From CAG-217 sp963638105 (GTDB lineage Bacteria; Bacillota; Clostridia; Oscillospirales; Acutalibacteraceae), in the NCBI GenBank assembly GCA_963638105.1, contig CAVHPP010000026.1, positions 1 through 20,489 on the forward strand: a stretch of DNA of 20,489 nucleotides, read 5' to 3'. Positions within the stretch are counted from its first letter, which is position 1, and each line of letters begins with the position of its first letter. This document shows, in pieces, positions 13,770-20,250 of the stretch. The position numbers and the translations under genes are program-made. A model generated the notes under the pieces. The model ran no database searches, was not told the origin of the DNA, and saw only the letters and a list, made by a program, of their open reading frames with translations.

Positions 13770-14798
13770 TTATTCGCCTAACCGCTCTCTGTACATGGTC
13801 TGAAAATAGTTTTGATATTCGCCGCTGAGAATGTGGCTCCACCACGCTCGGTGGGTCAGATACCACGCCACCGTGCGGCGCAGGCCGGTGTCAAAATCCG
13901 TCTCCGGCTGCCAGCCCAGCTCTCGGTGAATTTTCGTAGGATCAATGGCATAACGCCGATCATGACCCGGCCGGTCAGTCACAAAAGTGATGAGACTTTC
14001 CGGCTTATCCAAAGCGGCCAGCACCGCCTGCACCACCTGCAAGTTGGTGCGCTCATTGTGCCCGCCGATGTTATACACTTCTCCCGCCGTGCCTCGACGC
14101 AAAATCAGGTCAATGGCGGCGCAGTGGTCCTCCACATACAGCCAGTCCCGCACATTCTCGCCGGTGCCGTACACCGGCAAGCTTTGATCTGCCAGCGCCC
14201 GGGTGATCATTAAGGGAATCAGCTTCTCCGGGAAGTGGTAGGGACCGTAGTTGTTGGAGCACCGGCTTACCGTGACCGGCAACCCGTAGGTGCGGGCGTA
14301 GGCCAGCACCAGCAGATCCGCCCCCGCCTTGGAGGCGGAATAGGGGCTGGAGGTGTGGATGGGCGTTTCTTCCGTAAAGAACAGATCCGGCCGATCCAAG
14401 GGCAGGTCGCCGTACACCTCATCGGTAGACACCTGGTGATACCGGGTAACCCTGTGGCGGCGGCAGGCGTCCAGCAACACCCCGGTGCCCAGCACATTGG
14501 TCTTTAAGAACAGATCCGGCTGGGTAATGGAGCGGTCCACATGGCTCTCCGCCGCAAAGTTTACTACATAATCCGGTTTCTCCTGTAAAAACAGACGCTC
14601 CACCGCCTGCTCGTCGGCAATATCCCCCTGCACAAAGCGGAAGTTGGGGTTCTCCATCACATCCGCCAGGGTCTCCAAATTGCCCGCATAGGTCAGCTTG
14701 TCCAGGCAGACTACCCGATCCTCCGGGTGGTGGGTCAGTTGGTAAAATATAAAGTTGGCGCCGATAAACCCGGCACCGCCGGTCACAAGTACAGTCAT
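13770..14798 (-). CDS. rfbB: dTDP-glucose 4,6-dehydratase
   Basis: 342 residues, second step of the pathway: dTDP-glucose to dTDP-4-keto-6-deoxyglucose, with tightly bound NAD. VTGGAGFIGANF is the Rossmann motif, STDEVYGD (124-131) holds the family's Thr-Asp-Glu catalytic residues, and YSASK (Tyr153, Lys157) is the base pair. NNYGPYHFPEKLIP and DWLYVEDHC also match. The ATG is preceded by GAGGTGCGAGG, nine bases after the rfbA stop. Confidence 0.97.
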   Translation of the reverse strand: MTVLVTGGAGFIGANFIFYQLTHHPEDRVVCLDKLTYAGNLETLADVMENPNFRFVQGDIADEQAVERLFLQEKPDYVVNFAAESHVDRSITQPDLFLKTNVLGTGVLLDACRRHRVTRYHQVSTDEVYGDLPLDRPDLFFTEETPIHTSSPYSASKAGADLLVLAYARTYGLPVTVSRCSNNYGPYHFPEKLIPLMITRALADQSLPVYGTGENVRDWLYVEDHCAAIDLILRRGTAGEVYNIGGHNERTNLQVVQAVLAALDKPESLITFVTDRPGHDRRYAIDPTKIHRELGWQPETDFDTGLRRTVAWYLTHRAWWSHILSGEYQNYFQTMYRERLGE

Positions 14799-14807
14799 CC
14801 TCGCACC

Positions 14808-15695
14808 TCAGTATTGTATTTCGCCCCGCACCACCGCCTGCAAGTAGGCGCCGTATGCGGATTTGCCGTAGGCTTTGGCCGCTGCCGCCAAATCATCGGC
14901 GGTGATCCAGCCGTTAATATAGGCCACTTCCTCCGGGGAGGAGATCTCCACCCCCTGCTGGTGCTGGATAGTGCGCACAAAGTTGCCGGCCTCCAACAGG
15001 CTGTCCGTGGTGCCGGTATCCAGCCAGGCGTAGCCCCGCCCCAGCAGCTTTACATCCAGATCCCCCGCCTGTAAGTACAGCCGGTTCAGATCGGTGATCT
15101 CCAGCTCACCCCGGGCGGAGGGGGTCAGCCCCCCGGCGTAATCCACGCACCGATTGTCGTAGAAATACAGCCCGGTGACCGCATAATTGCTCTTGGGTAC
15201 CGCCGGCTTTTCCTCCAGCGACACCACCCGGTTCTCCCGGTCAAACTCCACAATGCCAAAACGCCCCGGGTCCTCTACATGATAGCCAAACACGGTGGCA
15301 CGGTGATTTTGCTCTGCGTTCTCCACCGCACTTTGCAGCAGCCGCCGCAGCCCGGCGCCGTAAAAGATATTGTCCCCCAGCACCATACAGCAGCAGTCGT
15401 CGCCGATAAAATCCGCACCCAGGATAAAGGCCTGGGCCAGCCCATCCGGGGAGGGCTGCTCCTTGTAGCTGAGCCGCAGCCCAAACCGGGCGCCGTCCCC
15501 TAAGAGGGACTGAAAGCGGGGCAGATCCCGGGGCGTGCTGATCACAAGAATATCCCGCACCCCCGCCAACATCAACGTGGTCAGCGGATAGTAGATCATG
15601 GGCTTGTCATACACCGGCAGCAGCTGCTTGGAGGTGATCCGGGTCAGCGGATACAACCGGGTGCCGCTGCCCCCTGCCAAAATTATACCTTTCAT
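14808..15695 (-). CDS. rfbA: Glucose-1-phosphate thymidylyltransferase
   Basis: 295 residues, first step of dTDP-L-rhamnose synthesis: glucose 1-phosphate plus dTTP gives dTDP-glucose. The start MKGIILAGGSGTRLYPLT is the nucleotidyltransferase signature. KQLLPVYDKPMIYYPL, PDGLAQAFILGADFIG, VLGDNIFYG and the C-terminal AWLDTGTTDSLLEA complete the RmlA pattern. It is the first gene of the rhamnose operon; GAAGGGG lies upstream of the ATG. The order A-B-D-C is complete. Confidence 0.97.
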   Translation of the reverse strand: MKGIILAGGSGTRLYPLTRITSKQLLPVYDKPMIYYPLTTLMLAGVRDILVISTPRDLPRFQSLLGDGARFGLRLSYKEQPSPDGLAQAFILGADFIGDDCCCMVLGDNIFYGAGLRRLLQSAVENAEQNHRATVFGYHVEDPGRFGIVEFDRENRVVSLEEKPAVPKSNYAVTGLYFYDNRCVDYAGGLTPSARGELEITDLNRLYLQAGDLDVKLLGRGYAWLDTGTTDSLLEAGNFVRTIQHQQGVEISSPEEVAYINGWITADDLAAAAKAYGKSAYGAYLQAVVRGEIQY

Positions 15696-15741
15696 ACCAT
15701 TCCCCTTCCCGGCCCGCGCCGTCTGTCTGTTTTATATACCT

Positions 15742-15770
15742 ATTATAACTCTACCATACCCCGACTGAAA
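15742..15770 (-). promoter_or_regulatory. Probable promoter of the rhamnose operon
   Basis: On the minus strand a consensus TATAAT (15747-15742) lies about 47 nt upstream of the rfbA start. The -35 is weak (TTTCAG at 17-nt spacing). It stands just after the terminator of the Big2 gene, so a promoter is expected here. Confidence 0.5.
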
Positions 15771-15777
15771 ATGCAAT

Positions 15778-15810
15778 AAAAAGCCCGCAGGCCGTATGAT
15801 GACCTGCGGG
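15778..15810 (-). terminator. Intrinsic terminator of the Big2 protein gene
   Basis: On the minus strand CCCGCAGG (15810-15803), an 11-nt loop and CCTGCGGG (15791-15784), then CTTTTT. It lies 12 nt after the stop at 15822 and insulates the exported-protein pair from the rhamnose operon. Confidence 0.88.
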
Positions 15811-15821
15811 AATTACTGTAC

Positions 15822-16928
15822 TTATTTCATCTTTTTTTCGCTGCTCAGTTTCTCTAAATATTCAGGGAAATAGTCGCCAAACTGAAATTTCTTTTTGCTT
15901 TTGTTGTAGTGATAATACCCTGCGTAATTATTACGCACATACGCTCCGTACGAGTTTTTAGCGCCATAATCAAATTGAATGGTTGGATCACCGTCTTTGT
16001 CATACCCTCTCCAAACATGGTATATCTTCAGAGAATCCGGGTCTTTCAACTGATCTTTTAATTCGCTCTTGCATTTGTTATACAGTTTGTTGTAATCCAC
16101 AACATAAATATTACAGGTGTATTTGACTTTGCTATAAGTGGCCGTAACCGAAGTTGCGCCTTGCTTTACGCCCTTGATTTTCTGTGAATTTACCTTGGCA
16201 ATGGATTTTTTGCCGTTTTTCCAGGTCACTTTTTTCTTGCCGCCGATCTGCGGTAAGGTTCTGCTTGTACCGGCAAAAACATAAATGTCCTTTTTATTGA
16301 CGGTGATGATGCAGGTGGTTTTCTTGCCATTATTCAGCTTTGCGGTAATTGTCGCCTTGCCAAGCCCTTTTGCCGTTACTTTGCCGGACTTGTTGACGGT
16401 GGCCACCTTAGTATTTGATGATGACCAACTTACACTTTTTGCCACGCTACCGGAGGGCGATGTTTTATATTTCAATGTCGTTGAGGTACCGGCAGACATA
16501 GTCTTTTTGGTTGTGGTCATTGAGATTTTACTTGCATATGATGTGACATCTGTAGCCGTCAAAGAATATGAATAATCTTTGACTGGATCCATTGAATCAT
16601 CATTGCCCAAAATGATTAAAACTTTGTAGTCGCCTTTTGCTAACGATGCTGTTGTAGTAAACTTTTTTGTGTTTTCTTTGTACAAAACATCATTAAAGGT
16701 ATCCAGACTATAAACACTAACATAAGCTGGAACTTGACATGAAAATTCGAATTTGATTTTCTGTTTGCTGTTAACTGAGAATTCATCTTCAAACATATCC
16801 TCAGACCATAAATAGCCTTTAGCCTTGTACACCTGCGTTGCCGCATAGGCATCTACTGTGCCAAACGAAAACATTGTTACAACTGTAAGCAATGCCAAAA
16901 ACAGGGAAAGTGCCTTTTTCATTTTCAT
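15822..16928 (-). CDS. Secreted protein with Big2 (Ig-like) domains and unknown C-terminal domain
   Basis: 368 residues from the ATG at 16928, with AAAGGAG eight bases upstream. Signal peptide MKMKKALSLFLALLTVVT, cleavage near DAYAA. Residues about 32-135 form a beta-rich domain that may be PPC-like (VYSLDTFNDVLY, GDYKVLIILGND). A clear Big2 Ig-like repeat follows (about 140-220, KSVSWSSSNTKVATVNKSG then KVTAKGLGKATITAKL), then a shorter Big-like repeat (about 225-285, KVTWKNGKKSIAKVNSQKI). The C-terminal domain begins KCKSELKDQLKDPDSLKIY and contains DYGAKNSYGAYVRNNYAGYY. It is very Lys-rich, with no LPxTG anchor, so probably released or wall-associated. Base composition is visibly more AT-rich than the neighbours. 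It is likely cotranscribed with the lipoprotein upstream (93-nt gap). Function unknown; adhesion or binding is typical of Big2 proteins. Confidence 0.82.
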   Translation of the reverse strand: MKMKKALSLFLALLTVVTMFSFGTVDAYAATQVYKAKGYLWSEDMFEDEFSVNSKQKIKFEFSCQVPAYVSVYSLDTFNDVLYKENTKKFTTTASLAKGDYKVLIILGNDDSMDPVKDYSYSLTATDVTSYASKISMTTTKKTMSAGTSTTLKYKTSPSGSVAKSVSWSSSNTKVATVNKSGKVTAKGLGKATITAKLNNGKKTTCIITVNKKDIYVFAGTSRTLPQIGGKKKVTWKNGKKSIAKVNSQKIKGVKQGATSVTATYSKVKYTCNIYVVDYNKLYNKCKSELKDQLKDPDSLKIYHVWRGYDKDGDPTIQFDYGAKNSYGAYVRNNYAGYYHYNKSKKKFQFGDYFPEYLEKLSSEKKMK

Positions 16929-16961
16929 TGTTATTTCTCCTTTGTATAAAATTTGAATGAT

Positions 16962-16979
16962 CAATGCACCTCTGCATTG
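16962..16979. repeat. Inverted repeat upstream of the Big2 gene
   Basis: CAATGCA, CCTC, TGCATTG: a 7-bp perfect inverted repeat between the lipoprotein stop and the Big2 gene start. It contains TGCACCT, which is also the core of the XRE operator half-site. It has no U-tract, so it is not an obvious terminator. It may be a degenerate regulator site or chance. Confidence 0.35.
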
Positions 16980-17021
16980 TTTATTTACAACAATAAGACC
17001 TTCTTCTGCTATTCACCAGCA

Positions 17022-17675
17022 TTACAGCCCGCTGTCGTTCGGATCATCTTTATGGTTTTTATCCGTTAATAAAACGCTACAAAAGACCTTGTATTCCTGG
17101 CTCATCAAAGCTAGGCGGATATTGGTTCTACTGGTTTTCCAATCTGCAATATAGGAAACATAACCGTATTCCAGAGCCTGACTACCGGCAAGGTCGATTA
17201 AATTCTGATTCACATTATTAACTACGGTATCCGTTTTTGGTTTTCCGTATTTTGTGGTCAATGATTTTTTCAGATTATCATAGCAATTTTTCCATTGACC
17301 AAAAGAAGTATACTTTGTTGTACAATCGAAAAGCACCCTATAAAGTTTATCATTCTTATCAAAACAGTAGGTCAGATTGGTATTTTCACCGGCGATAGTA
17401 GCCTCATAGCAAAGCATATTTCCGACCGTATCCTGTGCACTTTCGCCTATGAATTTTGCTGTTTCCTCTTTCTTCACCCTTGCCGCACTGTCACCCCAGC
17501 AAACATTTCTAAAATCCGTTTTGCGTTTTTTGGTTGTACTCTCTGGCTTTTTTGTCGTAGAGGCAGTCGTAGCGACCGTTGTGGTTTCTTTACTTTTTGT
17601 CCCATTTTGGCCGGTACAGGCACACAGCCCAAAGAGCAAACAGGCGCAAAGTAAGATGGATAGTCCTTTTTTCAT
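17022..17675 (-). CDS. Small lipoprotein of unknown function
   Basis: 217 residues from the ATG at 17675, preceded by AAAGGAG. MKKGLSILLCACLLFGLCAC is a lipoprotein signal peptide with lipobox LCAC followed by TGQNG. A Thr/Lys/Ser-rich spacer comes next (about 25-50, TTTVATTASTTKKPESTTKK), then a folded domain opening FRNVCWGDSAARVKKEE. This opening resembles that of many clostridial lipoproteins, but I cannot name the family. The C-terminal half has alternating strands (LTYCFDKNDKLYRVLFD, ALEYGYVSYIADW, NIRLALMSQ). It should be anchored to the outer face of the membrane. It is divergent from the XRE regulator, with a perfect palindrome lying in its promoter or leader, so it is a probable target of that regulator. 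AT-richer than the surrounding genes. Confidence 0.78.
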   Translation of the reverse strand: MKKGLSILLCACLLFGLCACTGQNGTKSKETTTVATTASTTKKPESTTKKRKTDFRNVCWGDSAARVKKEETAKFIGESAQDTVGNMLCYEATIAGENTNLTYCFDKNDKLYRVLFDCTTKYTSFGQWKNCYDNLKKSLTTKYGKPKTDTVVNNVNQNLIDLAGSQALEYGYVSYIADWKTSRTNIRLALMSQEYKVFCSVLLTDKNHKDDPNDSGL

Positions 17676-17705
17676 TGCACATTCTCCTTTTCCGATTTCC
17701 GTATA

Positions 17706-17727
17706 ATTGCACCTATATAGGTGCAAT
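17706..17727. promoter_or_regulatory. Operator O1: perfect 22-bp palindrome
   Basis: ATTGCACCTAT followed by its exact reverse complement. It covers the -35 box and part of the spacer of the plus-strand XRE promoter, and lies just downstream of the -10 of the minus-strand lipoprotein promoter, so one bound dimer could block both. It is the probable binding site of the adjacent XRE protein (inference). Confidence 0.8.
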
Positions 17728-17735
17728 CTTAGAAT
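17707..17735 (+). promoter_or_regulatory. Promoter of the XRE regulator gene
   Basis: TTGCAC (17707-17712, inside operator O1), a 17-nt spacer and TAGAAT (17730-17735). The -10 box overlaps the -10 of the opposing lipoprotein promoter. Confidence 0.65.
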
Positions 17736-17759
17736 AGCACAAAGATACAATAAAGTCAA
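17731..17759 (-). promoter_or_regulatory. Promoter of the lipoprotein-Big2 gene pair
   Basis: On the minus strand TTGACT (17759-17754), a 17-nt spacer and TATTCT (17736-17731). Transcription would begin near the right edge of operator O1 and run through it. Confidence 0.65.
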
Positions 17760-17765
17760 CGCAAA

Positions 17766-17785
17766 TTGTTCTTAAATAGGTGCAA
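17766..17785. promoter_or_regulatory. Operator O2: half-conserved copy of O1
   Basis: TTGTTCTTAAATAGGTGCAA keeps the right half of O1 (ATAGGTGCAA) exactly and 6 of 10 bases of the left half at identical spacing. It lies just upstream of the XRE ribosome binding site and start codon, 59 bp centre to centre from O1. Confidence 0.6.
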
Positions 17786-17795
17786 GAGGTTGACC

Positions 17796-18032
17796 ATGAA
17801 TATTGAGTTTGAAAAGCAGATGGGGCGGAATATCCGCCATATTCGGGAAGAAAAGGGCATGACCCAGGAACTGCTCTCCGCCAAATTGCAGCTGGCCGGG
17901 TGTGACATTACCCGCAGCGCCGTGGCCAAGATTGAAGTAGGGCAGCGGCATATTTACCCGGACGAAATCCGCCATATCCGGCAGATTTTAGACACCACTT
18001 ATGAGGAATTGTTTGAGCGGCAGTATAACTGA
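17796..18032 (+). CDS. XRE-family helix-turn-helix regulator
   Basis: 78 residues from the ATG at 17796, preceded by AGAGG; an upstream in-frame ATG is rejected because it would place operator O2 inside the gene. The protein is essentially one HTH domain: GRNIRHIREEKGMTQELLSAKL (helices 1-2), GCDITRSAVAKIEVGQRHI (recognition helix region) and a C-terminal DEIRHIRQILDTTYEELF helix. It probably binds DNA as a dimer, controlling itself and the divergent lipoprotein gene through O1/O2. The signal it senses cannot be told; no sensing domain is present. Confidence 0.88.
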   Translation: MNIEFEKQMGRNIRHIREEKGMTQELLSAKLQLAGCDITRSAVAKIEVGQRHIYPDEIRHIRQILDTTYEELFERQYN

Positions 18033-18061
18033 CGCTGCCGGCAAGCGGTCCTGCGCATTTG

Positions 18062-18090
18062 TTGACTTTTGGCGGCGGCTATTATACAAT
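18062..18090 (+). promoter_or_regulatory. Promoter of the EamA transporter gene
   Basis: TTGACT (18062-18067), a 17-nt spacer and TACAAT (18085-18090), about 56 nt before the start codon. Confidence 0.78.
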
Positions 18091-18145
18091 AATTCGGCAA
18101 AAACAAAGGATGATCTGCGGCGGTGTGCCGAGAACGGAGAACAAA

Positions 18146-19063
18146 ATGGGCCGTGCCTCTGTGTTTGAAAATCGAAAATGGGTGCCCCTGTTTGCCGGCA
18201 GCGCGGCGCTAAGCTGGGCCTGCGCCTTTCCCCTTATCAAGCTGGGGTTGGCGGACTTTGGCATTGCGGGTACAGACACCGGCGGCAAGGCGCTGTTCGC
18301 CGGGGCGCGGTTTTTACTGGCCGGGCTGGTGGTGCTGGCGGCAGCCAAGCTGTGCGGCCGCTCCTTTGCGGTGCCCCGGGGCAAGACCCGATGGCAGCTG
18401 GTGCTCTTTGGTCTGGTCAACACGGCGCTGCACTACTTTTTCTTTTATTTAGGTGTGTCCAATTCCCCCGGCGGCCGGGCGTCTATCTTGGATAGCCTGG
18501 GCACTTTCCTACTGATTATCGCCGCCGCGGCGGTGTTCCGGGAGCGGCTCACCCTACGGTCGATTTTCGGCTGCCTGCTGGGGTTCTTCGGCATTGTGCT
18601 CATCAACCTGGGCAGCACCGCCGGGCAGTTCACCCTCTCCGGCGACGGTATGCTGCTGTGCAGCAGTGTGTGCGCCATGGCAGGCGGACTGCTGACCCGG
18701 GTGGTCACCCGCAAAATGGATCCGCTGGTGGCTACCGGCCACTCCCTGGCTCTGGGCGGCGCGCTGCTGATCCCTGCCGGGGGGCTGATGGGCGCCCACC
18801 CGGCCGGTGTGCACCCGAAGGGTCTGCTGATCCTGGCGGCGCTGGTGGCGGTGTCTGCCCTGGGCTTTTCCTTTTACAACCAACTGCTGCGCTACCACCC
18901 GGTGGGGCAGATTGCCATTTACAACGCCTTTATCCCGGTGCTGGGGGTGGTGCTCTCCTGTCTGCTACTGGGCGAGCCGTTCTCCTGGCGCTATCTGCTG
19001 TCCGGCGCGCTGGTTACCGGCGGGATCTGCGCCGTGAATTTACCCGGCAAAGGCAAGAATTGA
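18146..19063 (+). CDS. DMT superfamily (EamA) transporter
   Basis: 305 residues from the ATG at 18146, with CGGAGA six bases ahead; an earlier in-frame start would fall on the promoter. About ten membrane helices in two EamA halves: WVPLFAGSAALSWACAFPLIK opens the first and DGMLLCSSVCAMAGGLLTRVV opens the second. Family landmarks include LALHYFFFYLGV-like helix 3-4 (NTALHYFFFYLGVSNSPGG), a helix 4 SILDSLGTFLLIIAAAAVFRERL and the final QIAIYNAFIPVLGVVLSCLLLGEPF. It is probably an inner-membrane metabolite exporter or importer; the substrate cannot be told. It is the first gene of a loose plus-strand cluster. Confidence 0.9.
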   Translation: MGRASVFENRKWVPLFAGSAALSWACAFPLIKLGLADFGIAGTDTGGKALFAGARFLLAGLVVLAAAKLCGRSFAVPRGKTRWQLVLFGLVNTALHYFFFYLGVSNSPGGRASILDSLGTFLLIIAAAAVFRERLTLRSIFGCLLGFFGIVLINLGSTAGQFTLSGDGMLLCSSVCAMAGGLLTRVVTRKMDPLVATGHSLALGGALLIPAGGLMGAHPAGVHPKGLLILAALVAVSALGFSFYNQLLRYHPVGQIAIYNAFIPVLGVVLSCLLLGEPFSWRYLLSGALVTGGICAVNLPGKGKN

Positions 19064-19088
19064 CAGCGAATGCCAAGTATGGTATGCT
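19060..19088 (+). promoter_or_regulatory. Promoter overlapping the EamA stop codon
   Basis: A consensus TTGACA (19060-19065) whose TGA is the stop codon of the transporter gene, a 17-nt spacer and TATGCT (19083-19088). It lies about 50 nt upstream of the small membrane protein gene. Confidence 0.7.
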
Positions 19089-19092
19089 ATGG

Positions 19093-19115
19093 GTGCAGAG
19101 TTCTGCACATTTTTT
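19093..19115 (+). terminator. Short hairpin with T-run, weak terminator of the EamA gene
   Basis: GTGCAG, AGTT, CTGCAC: a 6-bp stem followed by ATTTTTT. Transcripts from the promoter at 19060 would start inside this hairpin and so escape it, while transcripts from upstream could stop here. Confidence 0.5.
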
Positions 19116-19135
19116 AAGAAAAGAGGAAGTACCAA

Positions 19136-19462
19136 ATGGACCAGTACAATCAGCAAAACCCCAACCCGCAGGGCAATTACCAGCAGCCCTATCAGCCGCC
19201 CTATCAACCGGCGCCCCCGGCCTACGACCCCACCACCCAGGTGATGAGCATTGGCCAGTATGTGGGTATGCTCATTCTCTCCGCCCTGCCGGTGGTGAAT
19301 TTGATCTGCTGGATCGTGTGGCTGTGCAGCCCCAACACCAATAAGAATAAGAAGAACTTTATTTGGGCCAACATTATTATGTGGGTCATCTCCGTGGTGG
19401 CATTGTCGCTGTTTTATGCCTTTGTCGGCACCGCCGCACTGGGTGCCCTGTCCTCTATGTGA
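19136..19462 (+). CDS. Small membrane protein with Pro/Gln/Tyr-rich N-terminus
   Basis: 108 residues, GAGGAAG before the ATG. Residues 1-36 are low-complexity, rich in Q, N, P and Y (YQQPYQPPYQPAPPAY). Two membrane helices follow (about 42-65, VGMLILSALPVVNLICWIVWL, and about 78-100, ANIIMWVISVVALSLFYAFVG), with a basic loop NTNKNKKNF between them. The pattern LSALPVVNLICWIVW then a charged loop NKKNFIWANII recurs in unnamed Firmicutes membrane proteins (recalled, not checked). Function unknown. It has its own promoter, and a strong terminator at 19593-19630 follows. Confidence 0.8.
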   Translation: MDQYNQQNPNPQGNYQQPYQPPYQPAPPAYDPTTQVMSIGQYVGMLILSALPVVNLICWIVWLCSPNTNKNKKNFIWANIIMWVISVVALSLFYAFVGTAALGALSSM

Positions 19463-19483
19463 CCCGGAAAGGACCGTTCTGTC

Positions 19484-19573
19484 ATGTTTACACCCGCCTT
19501 TGACCAAAGCAGACTGTATCGGCCGATGCGCTATGCGTATGGGCTTCTTCTGCTGCGTTCATTTTCGGTGTAG
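19484..19573 (+). CDS. Possible 29-codon ORF before a terminator (leader peptide candidate)
   Basis: ATG at 19484 to TAG at 19571-19573. AAAGGA lies about ten bases upstream. The peptide begins MFTPAFDQSR and contains four consecutive Leu codons (CTT CTT CTG CTG, within YGLLLLRS). It ends 19 nt before the terminator stem that precedes the kinase-like gene. The place fits a leader peptide, but I see no convincing alternative antiterminator pairing, and the ORF could be chance. Confidence 0.3.
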   Translation: MFTPAFDQSRLYRPMRYAYGLLLLRSFSV

Positions 19574-19592
19574 GCGATCTGTTAAACTGCAA

Positions 19593-19630
19593 AACCCGTT
19601 GATGAACTGTCATCAACGGGTTCTTTTTTT
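19593..19630 (+). terminator. Strong intrinsic terminator (or attenuator) abutting the kinase-like gene
   Basis: A 13-bp perfect stem AACCCGTTGATGA (19593-19605) with its complement (19610-19622), a 4-nt loop, then C and seven T (19624-19630). The next base starts GGAGGG, the ribosome binding site of the gene at 19642, leaving no space for a promoter. Confidence 0.9.
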
Positions 19631-19641
19631 GGAGGGAATGT

Positions 19642-20193
19642 ATGAAGTTGGTACTTTTATTCGGCGACTGCGCCGTGGGCAAAATGACCGTGGGACAGGA
19701 GCTGACCAGGATCACGGACCTGCGCCTGTTTCACAACCACATGACCATTGAGCCGGTGCTGGAGATCTTTGGCACATACGAACCGGCGGTAATCGAAAAA
19801 CTGCGGCAAACGGTGTTTGAGTCATTTGTAAAAACAGACCACTACGGCCTGATCTTCACCTTTATGTGGGCCTTTGACTGCCGGGAGGACTGGGAACAAA
19901 CCGCGCAGATCGCCGATTTGTTCCAGCGGCATGGGGCAGAGGTGTATTATGTGGAGTTGGTGGCGCCCCGGGAAGTGCGCTTGCAGCGCAACACCACGGA
20001 GAACCGGCTGCGGCACAAACCGTCTAAGCGAAATATCGCCCTCTCCAACCGGCTGCTGCTCCGGGACGACCGCGACCATCGAATGGTCAGCCGCCCCGGC
20101 GAGCTGCCTTTTGCCAATTATATGAAGATCGACAACACCCACCTGTCTGCCGCCGCTACCGCCGCGCAGATCAAGGCGCATTTTGATTTGTAA
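19642..20193 (+). CDS. P-loop kinase-like ATPase of unknown substrate
   Basis: 183 residues, GGAGGG six bases before the ATG. MKLVLLFGDCAVGKMTVGQEL gives a Walker A loop GDCAVGKMT (8-16). LFHNHMTIEPVLEIFG follows, a stretch typical of small AAA/shikimate-kinase-like proteins annotated as AAA family ATPase. GLIFTFMWAFD is the second buried strand and probable Walker B-like site, and EVRLQRNTTENRLRHKPSKR is an Arg-rich lid. ANYMKIDNTHLSAAATAAQI ends the fold as in nucleoside/shikimate kinases. It probably phosphorylates a small molecule; the substrate is unknown. Its only visible route of transcription is read-through of the terminator at 19593-19630. Confidence 0.8.
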   Translation: MKLVLLFGDCAVGKMTVGQELTRITDLRLFHNHMTIEPVLEIFGTYEPAVIEKLRQTVFESFVKTDHYGLIFTFMWAFDCREDWEQTAQIADLFQRHGAEVYYVELVAPREVRLQRNTTENRLRHKPSKRNIALSNRLLLRDDRDHRMVSRPGELPFANYMKIDNTHLSAAATAAQIKAHFDL

Positions 20194-20250
20194 AATCCGG
20201 ATGCCAAAACCTTGTGGGGCATAATGTTTACGGATTTGCATAAAGACATC

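Noticed and set aside
17022..18032. XRE regulator plus lipoprotein as a toxin-antitoxin or phage immunity module
   Set aside because: The partner is a signal-peptide lipoprotein with no toxin motif, and no phage genes are nearby; ordinary divergent regulation fits better.
19484..19630. Leucine-type amino-acid attenuator
   Set aside because: There are four Leu codons and a terminator, but no alternative pairing that would form an antiterminator, and the downstream gene is not a leucine biosynthesis gene. It is kept only as a weak leader-peptide candidate.
19488..19715. 75-codon minus-strand open frame
   Set aside because: It crosses the terminator hairpin and the start of the kinase-like gene, with no ribosome binding site or domain.
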